From a virus: a stretch of DNA of 64,000 nucleotides. A program made the position numbers and the translations under genes. Below the pieces are notes generated by a model. It did not search any database, was not told where the DNA came from, and saw nothing but the letters and a program-made list of their open reading frames with translations. Each line of letters opens with the position of its first letter. Position 1 is the first letter of the stretch. Positions 43,601 through 51,923 of this stretch are shown in pieces. The stretch is taken from positions 25,457 to 89,456 of IMG/VR virus record IMGVR_UViG_3300049489_000993, one strand, 5' to 3'.

Positions 43601-43762
43601 CACCCGCTCAAACAGCCCATGATCGGCGTAGAACTGCGCGCCAGCCGTCCGCCAGTGAAGGCTGTGGGCCAGCTCGTACGCAGCCCTCGTGGCCGCCAAG
43701 AGGGCCGAGAGGCCGGGCATCTCTGCCTTGCGCAAGATCGAGAGGGCTTCTGTGGTGCTCAT
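40628..43762 (-). CDS. Dps-like ferroxidase domain fused to Ala/His-rich repeats
   Basis: A 1044-residue protein. Residues about 15-170 look like a Dps/ferritin helix bundle: LAHSLHWRTAGAQFYADHGL, then SFIDPLAEKLVGLSGE. H36, H48, D63 and E67 match the E. coli Dps ferroxidase ligands (H51, H63, D78, E82) with identical spacing. Then come a Gly-rich linker, an SHTYVKRTG / YKYTYA module near residues 190-210, and a long region rich in Ala and His made of charged helical repeats (HKDAAYAHEDARNTHQTA). A Cys4 zinc ribbon lies near the end (CPSYGKAC, then CKGCG). It sits between the portal and a metallopeptidase polyvalent gene, so it may be packaged in the head and protect or condense injected DNA. 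Confidence 0.8.
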   Translation of the reverse strand: MSTTEALSILRKAEMPGLSALLAATRAAYELAHSLHWRTAGAQFYADHGLFERVYEKLYSFIDPLAEKLVGLSGEPQSVEAARQAQATSAALASMTSPSDPASFPIAMLAELRSYKALVEAAYVAAKNQSAGLENLLQGMADEVETLMYLLQQRSTAKSLTNEAADLLKAAQLGLFGGGGGGKGGGGSSGSHTYVKRTGVPGNYKYTYAAPKGGPRGSAYERTAQAAVVASNAAALHPSHEAHAAAGHAHTDAMVEAQAAGDEKAKRLHKEASDDHHATAYKLNPEVMRREAAAKPTGDTHAKVAHEAHGEGNAIANPGSRTDIASADDLGRAKDHFATAARAHFDASRAYDDAGRRKEALAHESAGKTAIAKHAYAELAQKAQQASAYAHASEAGKTGSATQEHQDAAKAHEEAASRAREASLPGAAELHEKKANKHTGYANEDMVKRAQGQAAFTAELKDRARTQREAAHAASATASASGSAADHTKAFAAHKDAEMTHEAIAKQPGVTPHDRTAALNGAQEHRGVAEAHNHMRSAGKPDAQDAPKGKSASQEALDAHLAYNASRKKMKLKPNTNPDGSPAKGSLAAKIEENKAKVAKQKAKAYGIAADSKSGGAAYADDYAHTAVATSNRQAGEGITPTMDPHAAHKDAAYAHEDARNTHQTAALHATDAGDKRLAKKHAAAATKHDLAAGEHHRGAAHEQAKIAMSASVKANASGAPADHAAAAKEHRKAEKAFNHPEAAGSTGGMKHSQPFADRAVEHESRAAAQAAAEQITTPPAPQESKVAGTLSPLQSVDDRYGRSAVILQRAERLRAATVRALDTFRATARAENDTAELAALDTATARMREGPWTTGSLWRDLEGTAPESVVEALLAHANGDAKGIHAAVSHRDARQALVNTMGKSAHAEALDLLKAAAPSCPSYGKACKAGDDLCKGCGAQMHKAAPTPKKAAKKPGVVVKSEAPIQAPVTYVGHDRQAGPPPKSGVWDALAIDRTAHDATARPTLRSTERFVSVDAPAPPLVTRATIRRPASAVVLYAARSDD

Positions 43763-43769
43763 GCGGGAA

Positions 43770-46700
43770 TCATCCTGCTTTTTTCAGATCGAGAACAAGG
43801 CGCGGTCCGCCGGAGAGCGGGCGCGACTCGAGGAAGCGCAAGGCTTTCTCGAGGTGCTTGCCGGCGCGGAGCAGCGAAAAGAACTTGTCGAAGGCCACGT
43901 TGACCCGCTCGCGCTCATCGCCGTCGGGGTACGGCGCTCCTGGCCTGCCGGTCACGCCGTGGACGAGGTAGCTGTTGAAGCGCCCTTGCTCTTTGAGCTT
44001 GTCGAACACGTAGCTCTCGAAGGCGCGCGCCCACATTTCTTTGCTCGAGGACCAATAACGCTTGCTCTTGCCGGAGTCGCGCCCTTGCGCGTCGCGGCTG
44101 AACTCGCTCGCGTCCCAGTTGGTGCGCACATGCGCGTTGTGCTCCTCGGCGATAGCATTGTGCTCGTCGATCGCTTTTGATCGTGCTTCGCCGGTTGTGC
44201 CGGTGATCGCAGCCTTTGCGGCTTCAAGGCGCTTCGCGTTGGCGTCCTTCGTCGCCTTCCACGCAGCGCGAGCGACAACTGGGTCCGGGTGTTTGTGCAT
44301 GGCGTCGTAGACGTCCTTCACAGCCGCGGCGAGGTCGGGCGGTAGTCCTGTCGTGCCCTCGCTGATATAGGGCTCTTTCGCGCCAGCGCGGCTCGACTGC
44401 GTTTCGTGCAAGACGTTGTCGAGGAAGTGCCCCCATTCATGCGCGAGCGAGCCGGCGCCGGCGTTGCGCGTGAGGTTGATCGCCTTTGTGAGCGGCTCGT
44501 AGTGCGCGAGCGCGCCACCGTGTCCGCGTGCGCCAAAGGCGACGCCGAGGCGCCCCTTGAACGACATGTGCTTCGGGTCGATACCGAGTACGTCGGCCAT
44601 GTCGTGGAACGCCATCTCCGCGTGTCGGAGGTGGTGCTCGAGGTCTTTGTCGGAGATCGACTCGCCGCGCTGCACAGCGACGCCGAACGCCGAGCCGAAA
44701 CGGTCCCGGTCGCCGTGCTTGATCTCGACCTTCGGCTTCACGACCTCGGGGCGCTCGGGGACGGTGCGGCGCCACGGCGGGATGCGCGTCTCCTTCGCCT
44801 TGCCAGCGCGAGCCGCGGAGTCCGCGGCCTTCGTCGCGCCGACGTGCGCCCATCCGTCTTCGCCCTTCGCGTCGGCTTCCTTCGCGAGATTGGACGCGTC
44901 TGCGAAGACCTTGCCGTAACCCATGCCGCCCCACGTAGTCCCGTATGGGCCGGCGGCGTAGAAACGGTCGCGGCGGTAGGAGCCCAGACCAGTCTGCACA
45001 GCGAAACGCTGACCGAGGGCGAGGATTGCTTCCTTCGTCGCCGGGTTCTTGTCCTCGACGACGTAGGTCGTCTTGCTGTCCATGTATTCGCTGTTGACGC
45101 TCGCGTGGACACCGTGGGCGATGGCGGCGGCTTGCGCCTCTTCTTTCGTGGCGTAACGGCCCAGCTCTTTGCCCGTGCTCACCATGCGCCGCAAATCGAG
45201 GATGACGCCTTCAACGTCTTTGCGCGTCTTCGCGTTCTGTAAGCTGGCGGCGACGATGCGGATGCCGCGGGCGTAGGCGTCGATGGTCTCGGGCTTGGTG
45301 TCGGCGGGTTTCGGTGCGACGAGCGCGGTCATAGCTTGGATCATGTGTGCCGCGCCCGGCGACACGCCGCGTGTTCGCGCGTCGTCGCTATCGAACGACG
45401 GCATGAGGCTCGCGCGGTTGATCAGGGTCGCCGCGGCTTCGTGCGACAGCTCGCCCAAGCGACCTTGCTCGATCAGCGCCATTGCGTCGCGCTTGTCCTT
45501 CGCGCTGCCCCAAATGTGGCGGCCGTGCGCCCACTCGCGTTGCTTGCTTGTGGTCTCTAGCAGCGCGGTCGCGAGCGTCTTGTCGGAACCGAACGTGGCT
45601 GAACCCTTGGGGGTGAGAAGCTGCTGCCCTTCGGAGAGCACCGGGTCGTCGGCGATCGTTTTTGCGGCTTCCTTCGCCGCAGCGTCCTCGGTGGCCTTGG
45701 GCGCTACCGCCGTCTCCAACGCAGCGAGCTTGGCTCGGTGCTTGGCGCGTACGGCCTCGAACTCAGCCCGAAACTCGGTGCTGGCCCGCGAAGGCTTGAG
45801 CGCTTCGGCTGCCTGTGCGGGCTCAGGAGCACTCTCCTTTGCCGGGGAGGGCGCGGGTGCGGGCGGCGCCACGAAAAGCCCTTGCTGGCGCTTGTCGTCA
45901 CTCAGGGAGGGCTCTTTCGGGGCCGGCTTCTTCTCGAAAGCAGAGGGCGAGAACAGCCCTTGCTGCACCTTGTGGGCGGTGAGTACGAGCGGCGGGGCCG
46001 GCTTCCCCGCAGAAACGGGCGGGGAATCTGCGGGGGCTTTCATCGGCTCTTTGTGCTCGGTGCCGCCCGGCAAGGTGAGCGTGTGCGGCTTCCCGACGAA
46101 CCAACCAGCGGCGATGTCGCCGCCCCCGTCGAGCTTCCAATCATCGCCGGGGCCGTGCTTCGTCGCCGTCATTGGGTGGCCGTTGTACGTCACCTCGATC
46201 TTGGAGCCCGCGGGCGCACCGCGTAGGTCCTCCTTGCTGTGCGACGTCTCCGCGTATTCATAGTCGTAGCCGCCACCTGGCCGCGGCGTGCGCCGGATAT
46301 AGCGGTGGCCGGGCATTTGAGCACCCTTCTCGCCCTTGCGAAGATCCAACCACACGCCACGCTCGCTCGCAGCAAACTTCTCCCCCACATTCGCGCCAAA
46401 GTCGAAAGACGTGTCCCCCCCGTACTCGGGCTCGGCGGCGTCGCTTGCGGCGTGCGCCTTGGGCTTCTCGTACTTGCTCGCCACATCCTCGCGCTCGGCG
46501 TGCTCCTGCACGCGGCGGTCGAACACATGATCTGGCAAGCGTGCGTTCTCGAATCCGGGCGTGTCGCGCAGCTTGGGCAGAATCTTCGCCTCGATGTCGG
46601 CGTAGGTCTTGGCCCCTTTGCTCGCTTCCACGAACGCCTCGAACAGCCCGGAGAACTTCTTCGCTTTGAGCTTGCCGCTTTTGCCTGTGGCCTTTGCGTC

Positions 46701-47339
46701 GCCGGCGAAGGCGTCCAGCTCGCCGCCCTTCCACGGAGGCGGCTTGGGGCCTTGTTTCTGCTTCCACCTGATGTAGGCGGCATCGGCGCGGGCGAAGTCG
46801 TGGTCATCGACGCCGGCGGCCTCGAGTAGCTCTTTGAACAGGGCACCGCGACTCTTGGGGAGCGCATCGGCCTTTGTGTGCTGGGCTTGGAGCGTGTCTT
46901 CGTCGGCGCGGCGCTGCTCGGCGCGAGGCTTGATCTGAAGCTTGTCGAGGGCGGCACGCGCCTGCTTCTTCTGCTTGTCGCTGCCGGTCTTTTCCGCTTG
47001 CTCGTGGACGTCGCGCGCCTTTTCGTGCGCGGCTTGGATCGCTTCCGTGTGCTCGCCGGCCAGCATGTCGCGAAGTTGGCCGACTTTCACCTTGCGCGTC
47101 GTGCCGGTCTCGTCGTGCTTGATGGTGACGCGGCCGGTCTTGTGTACCTTCGTGACCTCGTAATGGCCTTCCTGCCCAGCGTCGGTGACGCGCACCTTCT
47201 CGCCGATGGCGGGGGTGGGTCCGCCCGCCACGACGGCGTGCGCGGCGCTGTAGAGGTAGCGGTAGGGGCGCTGTGGATTGCCCGTGGGAATCCTGCGGAG
47301 GTACTTGTGTCCGGCGCCTTTTTCGAGGTCTAGAGCCAA
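43770..47339 (-). CDS. Polyvalent protein with LPD1-type metallopeptidase domain
   Basis: A 1189-residue protein. Two copies of a short module occur (HKYLRRIPTG with YRYLYS, residues 10-30; HRYIRRTPRPG with YDYEYAE, about 342-362). Helical, Lys/Glu-rich linkers follow. Near residue 966 is SLAHEWGHFLDN, an HExxH zinc-metallopeptidase motif in the setting of the large polyvalent-protein domain LPD1. The C-terminal EMWARAFESYVFDKL fits this domain. Such proteins are believed to enter the host with phage DNA and act on host proteins or defence. Its position next to the terminase and the Dps-like gene supports packaging with the head. Confidence 0.8.
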   Translation of the reverse strand: MALDLEKGAGHKYLRRIPTGNPQRPYRYLYSAAHAVVAGGPTPAIGEKVRVTDAGQEGHYEVTKVHKTGRVTIKHDETGTTRKVKVGQLRDMLAGEHTEAIQAAHEKARDVHEQAEKTGSDKQKKQARAALDKLQIKPRAEQRRADEDTLQAQHTKADALPKSRGALFKELLEAAGVDDHDFARADAAYIRWKQKQGPKPPPWKGGELDAFAGDAKATGKSGKLKAKKFSGLFEAFVEASKGAKTYADIEAKILPKLRDTPGFENARLPDHVFDRRVQEHAEREDVASKYEKPKAHAASDAAEPEYGGDTSFDFGANVGEKFAASERGVWLDLRKGEKGAQMPGHRYIRRTPRPGGGYDYEYAETSHSKEDLRGAPAGSKIEVTYNGHPMTATKHGPGDDWKLDGGGDIAAGWFVGKPHTLTLPGGTEHKEPMKAPADSPPVSAGKPAPPLVLTAHKVQQGLFSPSAFEKKPAPKEPSLSDDKRQQGLFVAPPAPAPSPAKESAPEPAQAAEALKPSRASTEFRAEFEAVRAKHRAKLAALETAVAPKATEDAAAKEAAKTIADDPVLSEGQQLLTPKGSATFGSDKTLATALLETTSKQREWAHGRHIWGSAKDKRDAMALIEQGRLGELSHEAAATLINRASLMPSFDSDDARTRGVSPGAAHMIQAMTALVAPKPADTKPETIDAYARGIRIVAASLQNAKTRKDVEGVILDLRRMVSTGKELGRYATKEEAQAAAIAHGVHASVNSEYMDSKTTYVVEDKNPATKEAILALGQRFAVQTGLGSYRRDRFYAAGPYGTTWGGMGYGKVFADASNLAKEADAKGEDGWAHVGATKAADSAARAGKAKETRIPPWRRTVPERPEVVKPKVEIKHGDRDRFGSAFGVAVQRGESISDKDLEHHLRHAEMAFHDMADVLGIDPKHMSFKGRLGVAFGARGHGGALAHYEPLTKAINLTRNAGAGSLAHEWGHFLDNVLHETQSSRAGAKEPYISEGTTGLPPDLAAAVKDVYDAMHKHPDPVVARAAWKATKDANAKRLEAAKAAITGTTGEARSKAIDEHNAIAEEHNAHVRTNWDASEFSRDAQGRDSGKSKRYWSSSKEMWARAFESYVFDKLKEQGRFNSYLVHGVTGRPGAPYPDGDERERVNVAFDKFFSLLRAGKHLEKALRFLESRPLSGGPRLVLDLKKAG

Positions 47340-47353
47340 CGTCGCGGCAGACG

Positions 47354-48250
47354 TCAGCCCTGCGTAAAACCCTTTTGTGCTTCGTCGCCTCCCTGGTCGG
47401 GGTCAAAGCCCTCGTAATCGGGTGGGGGCTCTGGCGGCCCTTCGGCGAGCTTCAAGAGCTGCTGCACCTTGTGGGCAATGGTGGCGACGGCCTCGGGTTT
47501 GGGGTCGGCGAGGGCGTCTCGCATCTCGGACTTGATCTCGTTGTGGAGGTGGACCATTGCGGCCGAGCCGCCGATGCTGGCTTGGGCGTGTTGCATCTTT
47601 TGGTGCAGGACGTGGATCTTTTGCTTCAAGAGCTTGGGGTCGGCGGGCTGTTCTTCGAGCCGGCCTTGGTCCATGAGAGGGACCGCGGGGTCGGGCTTGC
47701 CGGGCTGTTGTTGCTGCTGCGCTCCTTTGCCGACGGGCTTTTTGCCGGGAAACTTCCCGTTGCGCGGGGCACCGGGCTTCTGGGCCTGCTGGCCTGGCGC
47801 GAAGGCTTTGGCGAGGTGCGGGGAGAGAGGCTTTCCGCCGTGCTTCTGCCGGTAGAACGAAACGATACGCCGGCCAAGCTCGGCGCGCAGCGAGGGTTCA
47901 ATCTTCTCGGCGCGGAGGTCCGCGACCATGCCCTTGCGCAAGTGCATCTCGCTCGTGGCCTTCCCGACCATGCGTGCGACCCGGTGCGCCCACAGGGTCT
48001 CGTCGTTTGACTGGAACCCGAGCCCTTTGACGACGTCGTACGGCGAGGTGAAGTTGCCGTCGTTCAGGAGCAACTTAGCCTCCGGCATCTCGGTGTAGAG
48101 CTTGTCGTGCTCGCGCTGCGCGGCGCGGTACTGCGGAATCATTGACGCGGCGCCAGGGAAGCGCGTCCAGGGGCGCTGCGAGTTGTTCGCCCCCCACATG
48201 GTTTGCAGCGCCTGCGACTTTTCAAGGTCAAGATTCAGCTTCGGTGCCAT
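47354..48250 (-). CDS. Hypothetical head-module protein
   Basis: A 298-residue protein. ATG 48250 has GAGG seven bases before it; the frame is open further upstream inside the terminase but without a ribosome site. It starts MAPKLNLDLEKSQALQTMWG, has a helical first half, a Gln/Pro-rich linker (FPGKKPVGKGAQQQQQPG) and a helical end with an acidic tail. It lies four bases after the terminase stop. It might be an internal or portal-proximal protein. No family recognised. Confidence 0.65.
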   Translation of the reverse strand: MAPKLNLDLEKSQALQTMWGANNSQRPWTRFPGAASMIPQYRAAQREHDKLYTEMPEAKLLLNDGNFTSPYDVVKGLGFQSNDETLWAHRVARMVGKATSEMHLRKGMVADLRAEKIEPSLRAELGRRIVSFYRQKHGGKPLSPHLAKAFAPGQQAQKPGAPRNGKFPGKKPVGKGAQQQQQPGKPDPAVPLMDQGRLEEQPADPKLLKQKIHVLHQKMQHAQASIGGSAAMVHLHNEIKSEMRDALADPKPEAVATIAHKVQQLLKLAEGPPEPPPDYEGFDPDQGGDEAQKGFTQG

Positions 48251-48254
48251 GCGC

Positions 48255-51110
48255 CTACCTCGGGCCGAAAAAAGGCTGTGCAGTCCATACCATGCCCGCG
48301 TCCTCAGAACCGCCGAGGTCTCCAGACGCGCCAGACGGATTCTGCCCGGAAACGTCGGTTGAGTCATGCGCCTGGGCGAGCTGGGCCGACAGACTCATAT
48401 GTGCGGCCACGCGGGCGTCTTCGTCGCCGAACGACGCCGAGAAGCCGCCGCGTCGGATGGCCTGGTCGGCAAAAAAGCACGCCATGACGAGGTCATCATG
48501 GGAGCCGACGCCTTGCACCTTGCCGTCAATGAACGAGAACGCCTGCATCTCAGCAATCCACATCCGCGCCTTTTCCACGCTTTGTTGATCTCCCATCGGG
48601 ATGCGGAACTTTTGGTTCTCGAGGAGGGGGCGCAGTGAGGGAACGCCCTTCTCGAGGTCGTTCTTGTTCGCCGTTTGGGACATCGCGGCGCCCGTGCCCT
48701 TGCCTCGCCCGATCGTGGTGAACTTCTTGACGGGGATGTCGGTGGTGCGAATCAGCTCGTCGCCCCACACACGCTGCGCGGCGTTCGCCTCGACGAACAC
48801 CAACTGCGCGTCGTAGCGGCGGGAATACTCCACGATCAGATCGAGCTGGCGTCGAAAGGGCAGCCCCTTGTCGCGGTAGATGTCGACCACCCAACGGTTG
48901 CCGTCGCCATCGACACCCAGCACGAAAATCACGAAGTAGTCCGCGCCTGTCTCGGCGCTCATGGCGATGTCGACGCCGACGTAGCAGCGGATGCCGAGGG
49001 CGGCCCAGAAGGCGGCGGGCATGCCCATCTTGACGGTGTATTGGCGTGTTGGATCTCCGTCGAAGAGGTGGGACGGGAACAGGGACATGGAATCGGAGAA
49101 GGGGCGCACGAGGTATTCGCGCGTGAACCGAACGGAACCGATCTCCTGCTCCTTGAGCTTCAAGGCGGCGGCGTCGTAACGGAGGGGCCAAAGGGGCTCG
49201 CCGGTGACGGGATCAAGAGCGGGTTTTTCCCACATTGTGTAGACGCCGCTCTCGCGGAGCTTGGCGTACAAATCTGCGACGTGCAGGGGCGTCCCAATGG
49301 TGCCTATCTGTCCACCGGGGATGATCATGTTCGAGACAGCAGAATAGTAGTAGTCGATTTGTTTGTTGCGAATCGTTTCAGACGTGATTGTGTCGTCTGT
49401 TAGTATATCGTCGTTGACGATCCAATGCGGATGACCACCACGCACCTTGACACCGAAACCGCGGGCTCGGATCTCTACGCCGGTGGTGAGGCGGATGCGC
49501 TTCCTGCTCCAGGTGCGCCCATAGTCGCTGGGGACGAGGTGTTGCAGCTTGCGGTTGTGAATCAGCTCGTCGGTGACGCCCTCGAGCATTTCGACGGCGC
49601 GCTCCTGATTCGCAGAGAACACGTAGCCAATCTCGCCGGGGTTACCGAACATAGCCTTCCAGATCGGGAATGCTTTGTTGATATAATGGCTGTTGTGCGT
49701 GATGACGTCGTTCCCAATGTAGTTCTCTAGCCGGGGCACATCGAGACAGTAGGTTTCAAGCTCCCCCGCGTCTTCGATCGAAACAATCTCGTCCCACAGC
49801 ACCTCGGCGTCCGCAAAGCCACGCAGCGCGGTGTCACCGGTCGCATCAGCGATTGCGCGCGCTTTGCCTCGAGTCATGTCGTAGCCGCGGTTGAACCGGG
49901 GTAGCCCACGTTTGCGGAGCCAATCCTCACTCTTAGAAATGAGCGTACACACCTCTTTTGGAAGCAAGTCGACCGACCCGCCTTCATCTTTCGTCGCTTG
50001 CAAGCGAGCGAGCGCCTGCACAACGACACGCCGGGAGCCGCGCACAGGCACCCGCTCGGCGAAGGTCACCACTGAGCGACCCCGAATCGTGATGCGCCAC
50101 GAGTGATGGTCGGCGCCCTTATATTTGCCGAGCTTGCGTGTGAGCACGCCGACGACCCCAAGTCGGCAGAGCAAATGCTGTACGTCGCGAAGCAAGTGCT
50201 CGGACACCGAATAGTATTCGAGCATCCCGCCGCCATGCGTGGACGCATGTCCATCAGAATCGAAATAGCCGGCCAGGAACGCAGCGGCGTCTTCCAGAGG
50301 TGCCGTGAAAATCGCTTTCGGCACACGTTTTTCGTATGCCGTACCAACGATGCCGTGACGACGAACGAAGGCAGCACAGCTCGTGCCGTCCTTTCGCTTG
50401 TGGTTCGTTAGCAGGTATGTCGGTCGCCCGGCTGTCGGCTCAACGACCCATCCGCGGGAGAGCGTGGCCACGATCAAGGCAGCATGCACATCGGGATCTG
50501 TCGTTGTCACCGACGGCGTCGACATGACGGTACAGCCGTCCCCCACGAGGAGCCCCAACAACCACGCTTCATGCTCGTCGAGCGCGGCGGTTCCAGCCAC
50601 GGGCAAAGTACGCGGGACCGCAACGCGGTCACCCACGTTTAGCGCGGCTGCTTCTTGCCAGCGATCCCACAACCGCCAACGATGGTTCAACGTCGTGACG
50701 TCGACGCGGCCCGTCCTCGTTGTAACGCGCACACAGCGTTGCACACCGCTAGGGCGGGACGGCGACGCGTCGGCGCGCACAAGGGCGTGCGTATCAGGGT
50801 CATACGCGATGATCCCCCCGCCCGCCCACTCTTCGATGGGGACGCGGACGCCATCGACGCGAAGCACAAACGATCCGACCGCGCGACATTTCCCATGGTC
50901 TCGCGGAGCCAATATACAAAAGCGCCGCGCCTTCGTGACGATGTCATCCCACTCGAGGTGGTGCTGGGCGATGACGAAGCGCCCAAAATAGGGCGCTTCA
51001 GGCGGGCCTCGCAAGTTCTTGCTTGCGAAATAAGCGCAGCTCGCGCGCTGCATGCGCTGCTCGAGGGCGCGAGCTTCCTCGGTCGAGAGCTTCGAGGCGT
51101 CAAACGTCAA
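48255..51110 (-). CDS. Large terminase subunit interrupted by intein
   Basis: A 951-residue precursor (552 after splicing). I chose TTG 51110, which overlaps the endolysin stop as TTGA; a longer frame would overlap it by 100 bases. Walker A reads APRDHGK, then the 399-residue intein, then S, so it restores APRDHGKS. Walker B is WIVNDDILTDD. The nuclease domain has YVGVDIAMSAE, VFVEANAA and GSHDDLVMAC. It packages DNA into the head using ATP and cuts it. Portal and head genes follow downstream. I could not identify a small terminase with confidence. Confidence 0.9.
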   Translation of the reverse strand: MTFDASKLSTEEARALEQRMQRASCAYFASKNLRGPPEAPYFGRFVIAQHHLEWDDIVTKARRFCILAPRDHGKCRAVGSFVLRVDGVRVPIEEWAGGGIIAYDPDTHALVRADASPSRPSGVQRCVRVTTRTGRVDVTTLNHRWRLWDRWQEAAALNVGDRVAVPRTLPVAGTAALDEHEAWLLGLLVGDGCTVMSTPSVTTTDPDVHAALIVATLSRGWVVEPTAGRPTYLLTNHKRKDGTSCAAFVRRHGIVGTAYEKRVPKAIFTAPLEDAAAFLAGYFDSDGHASTHGGGMLEYYSVSEHLLRDVQHLLCRLGVVGVLTRKLGKYKGADHHSWRITIRGRSVVTFAERVPVRGSRRVVVQALARLQATKDEGGSVDLLPKEVCTLISKSEDWLRKRGLPRFNRGYDMTRGKARAIADATGDTALRGFADAEVLWDEIVSIEDAGELETYCLDVPRLENYIGNDVITHNSHYINKAFPIWKAMFGNPGEIGYVFSANQERAVEMLEGVTDELIHNRKLQHLVPSDYGRTWSRKRIRLTTGVEIRARGFGVKVRGGHPHWIVNDDILTDDTITSETIRNKQIDYYYSAVSNMIIPGGQIGTIGTPLHVADLYAKLRESGVYTMWEKPALDPVTGEPLWPLRYDAAALKLKEQEIGSVRFTREYLVRPFSDSMSLFPSHLFDGDPTRQYTVKMGMPAAFWAALGIRCYVGVDIAMSAETGADYFVIFVLGVDGDGNRWVVDIYRDKGLPFRRQLDLIVEYSRRYDAQLVFVEANAAQRVWGDELIRTTDIPVKKFTTIGRGKGTGAAMSQTANKNDLEKGVPSLRPLLENQKFRIPMGDQQSVEKARMWIAEMQAFSFIDGKVQGVGSHDDLVMACFFADQAIRRGGFSASFGDEDARVAAHMSLSAQLAQAHDSTDVSGQNPSGASGDLGGSEDAGMVWTAQPFFGPR
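49692..50888 (-). mobile_element. LAGLIDADG intein in terminase Walker A
   Basis: A 399-codon in-frame insertion. It begins CRAVGSFVLRVDGVRVPIEE, has block B VTTLNHRWRLWD, then a LAGLIDADG endonuclease with motifs EAWLLGLLVGDGC (about precursor residue 185) and FLAGYFDSDGHAS (about 280). It ends YCLDVPRLENYIGNDVITHN before Ser+1. Splicing joins DHGK to SHYINKAF. It inserts into the most conserved P-loop codons, the usual choice for homing inteins. Confidence 0.9.
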
Positions 51111-51583
51111 GCGGGCAGCCCCGCCGAGTAGACCATCTTGCCGTTGGGGCCGCGCGTAGCGGTCAGGACTTGGTGCCTGGGGTGCGCCGTGTGCGAGACG
51201 TGAACCCACCCGCTGTTTGGATCGCCGAGGGTGTGGGCTTCGAGGATGACCTGATCGAAGGGGAGCCCGAGGGCGACAACGGCTTGCGCCAGCGCGAGGT
51301 TGCTCAGCCCGTCTACCTCGATGTCGGCGGCTTCTCCGCGTACGTGTTGGGAGGTGGGCGCCCCGCCGACGGCGGCATTGGCTTGTGGGCCGCGGTAGCC
51401 GCTGTTGACGCGGATCGACTTGCCTACGTGGCCCCGCAAGGGTTCAAGCACGGTCGCGCATAACGCCTTGAGAGCTGCGATCGCTTCCGGGGGTGGGTCG
51501 TTAGGGAAGCCTTTGCGAGCGGCGGCCTCAGACCGGCACAGCTCGCGGAGCGTGAAGTGTGGCGACAGGAGGGTGTCTGGCAT
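51107..51583 (-). CDS. M15-family peptidase endolysin
   Basis: A 158-residue protein starting MPDTLLSPHFTLRELCRSEA. It has RVNSGYRGPQANAAVGG, SQHVRGEAADIEV and SGWVHVSHTA, the His/Asp zinc ligands of M15 peptidases of the PF08291 type, which cut peptidoglycan stem peptides. No signal peptide or membrane segment is visible. Its stop overlaps the terminase TTG start. Alternatively it could be a virion-associated peptidase used at entry. Confidence 0.85.
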   Translation of the reverse strand: MPDTLLSPHFTLRELCRSEAAARKGFPNDPPPEAIAALKALCATVLEPLRGHVGKSIRVNSGYRGPQANAAVGGAPTSQHVRGEAADIEVDGLSNLALAQAVVALGLPFDQVILEAHTLGDPNSGWVHVSHTAHPRHQVLTATRGPNGKMVYSAGLPA

Positions 51584-51617
51584 GCGGTCTCCGGGCCGAG
51601 TGTAGCCCGGAGCGCGT

Positions 51618-51869
51618 CTACTTTGACAGGACGGCGGCGGCGAGGGTTTCCACTACGCCGACCATTTTGCGGGTGGCGGCGAGTATTTCGCCGGTCTGGG
51701 CGTGGCCGTGCTCGGCGGCCTTTTGGAAATGCTTGATGGTCTCGACGGCGCCGAGGGCGACGGACGCGGCGTCGTCGGCGCGCTTTTCGGCGTGAGAGGC
51801 GCGGGCCTCTACAGCAACGACGTGGTTTTTGAGGTCCGTCAGCTCGCGCATGATGTCGGCATCCAGCAT
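51618..51869 (-). CDS. Small coiled-coil protein
   Basis: An 83-residue protein (MLDADIMRELTDLKNHVVAV through VVETLAAAVLSK), almost entirely a helical coiled coil with no membrane segment. Just upstream of the endolysin and terminase, it could be a small terminase-like or spanin-like partner, but the length is short for either and nothing decides it. Confidence 0.6.
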   Translation of the reverse strand: MLDADIMRELTDLKNHVVAVEARASHAEKRADDAASVALGAVETIKHFQKAAEHGHAQTGEILAATRKMVGVVETLAAAVLSK

Positions 51870-51923
51870 GGGGGGTGACGTATCAGGCGGGCTCGCGGGT
51901 GGGCAAGCGCACTGCGGCGGATG

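Noticed and set aside
51618-51869. Small terminase subunit
   Set aside because: The position is suggestive but the protein is only 83 residues of coiled coil without a DNA-binding domain, so I kept it as hypothetical.
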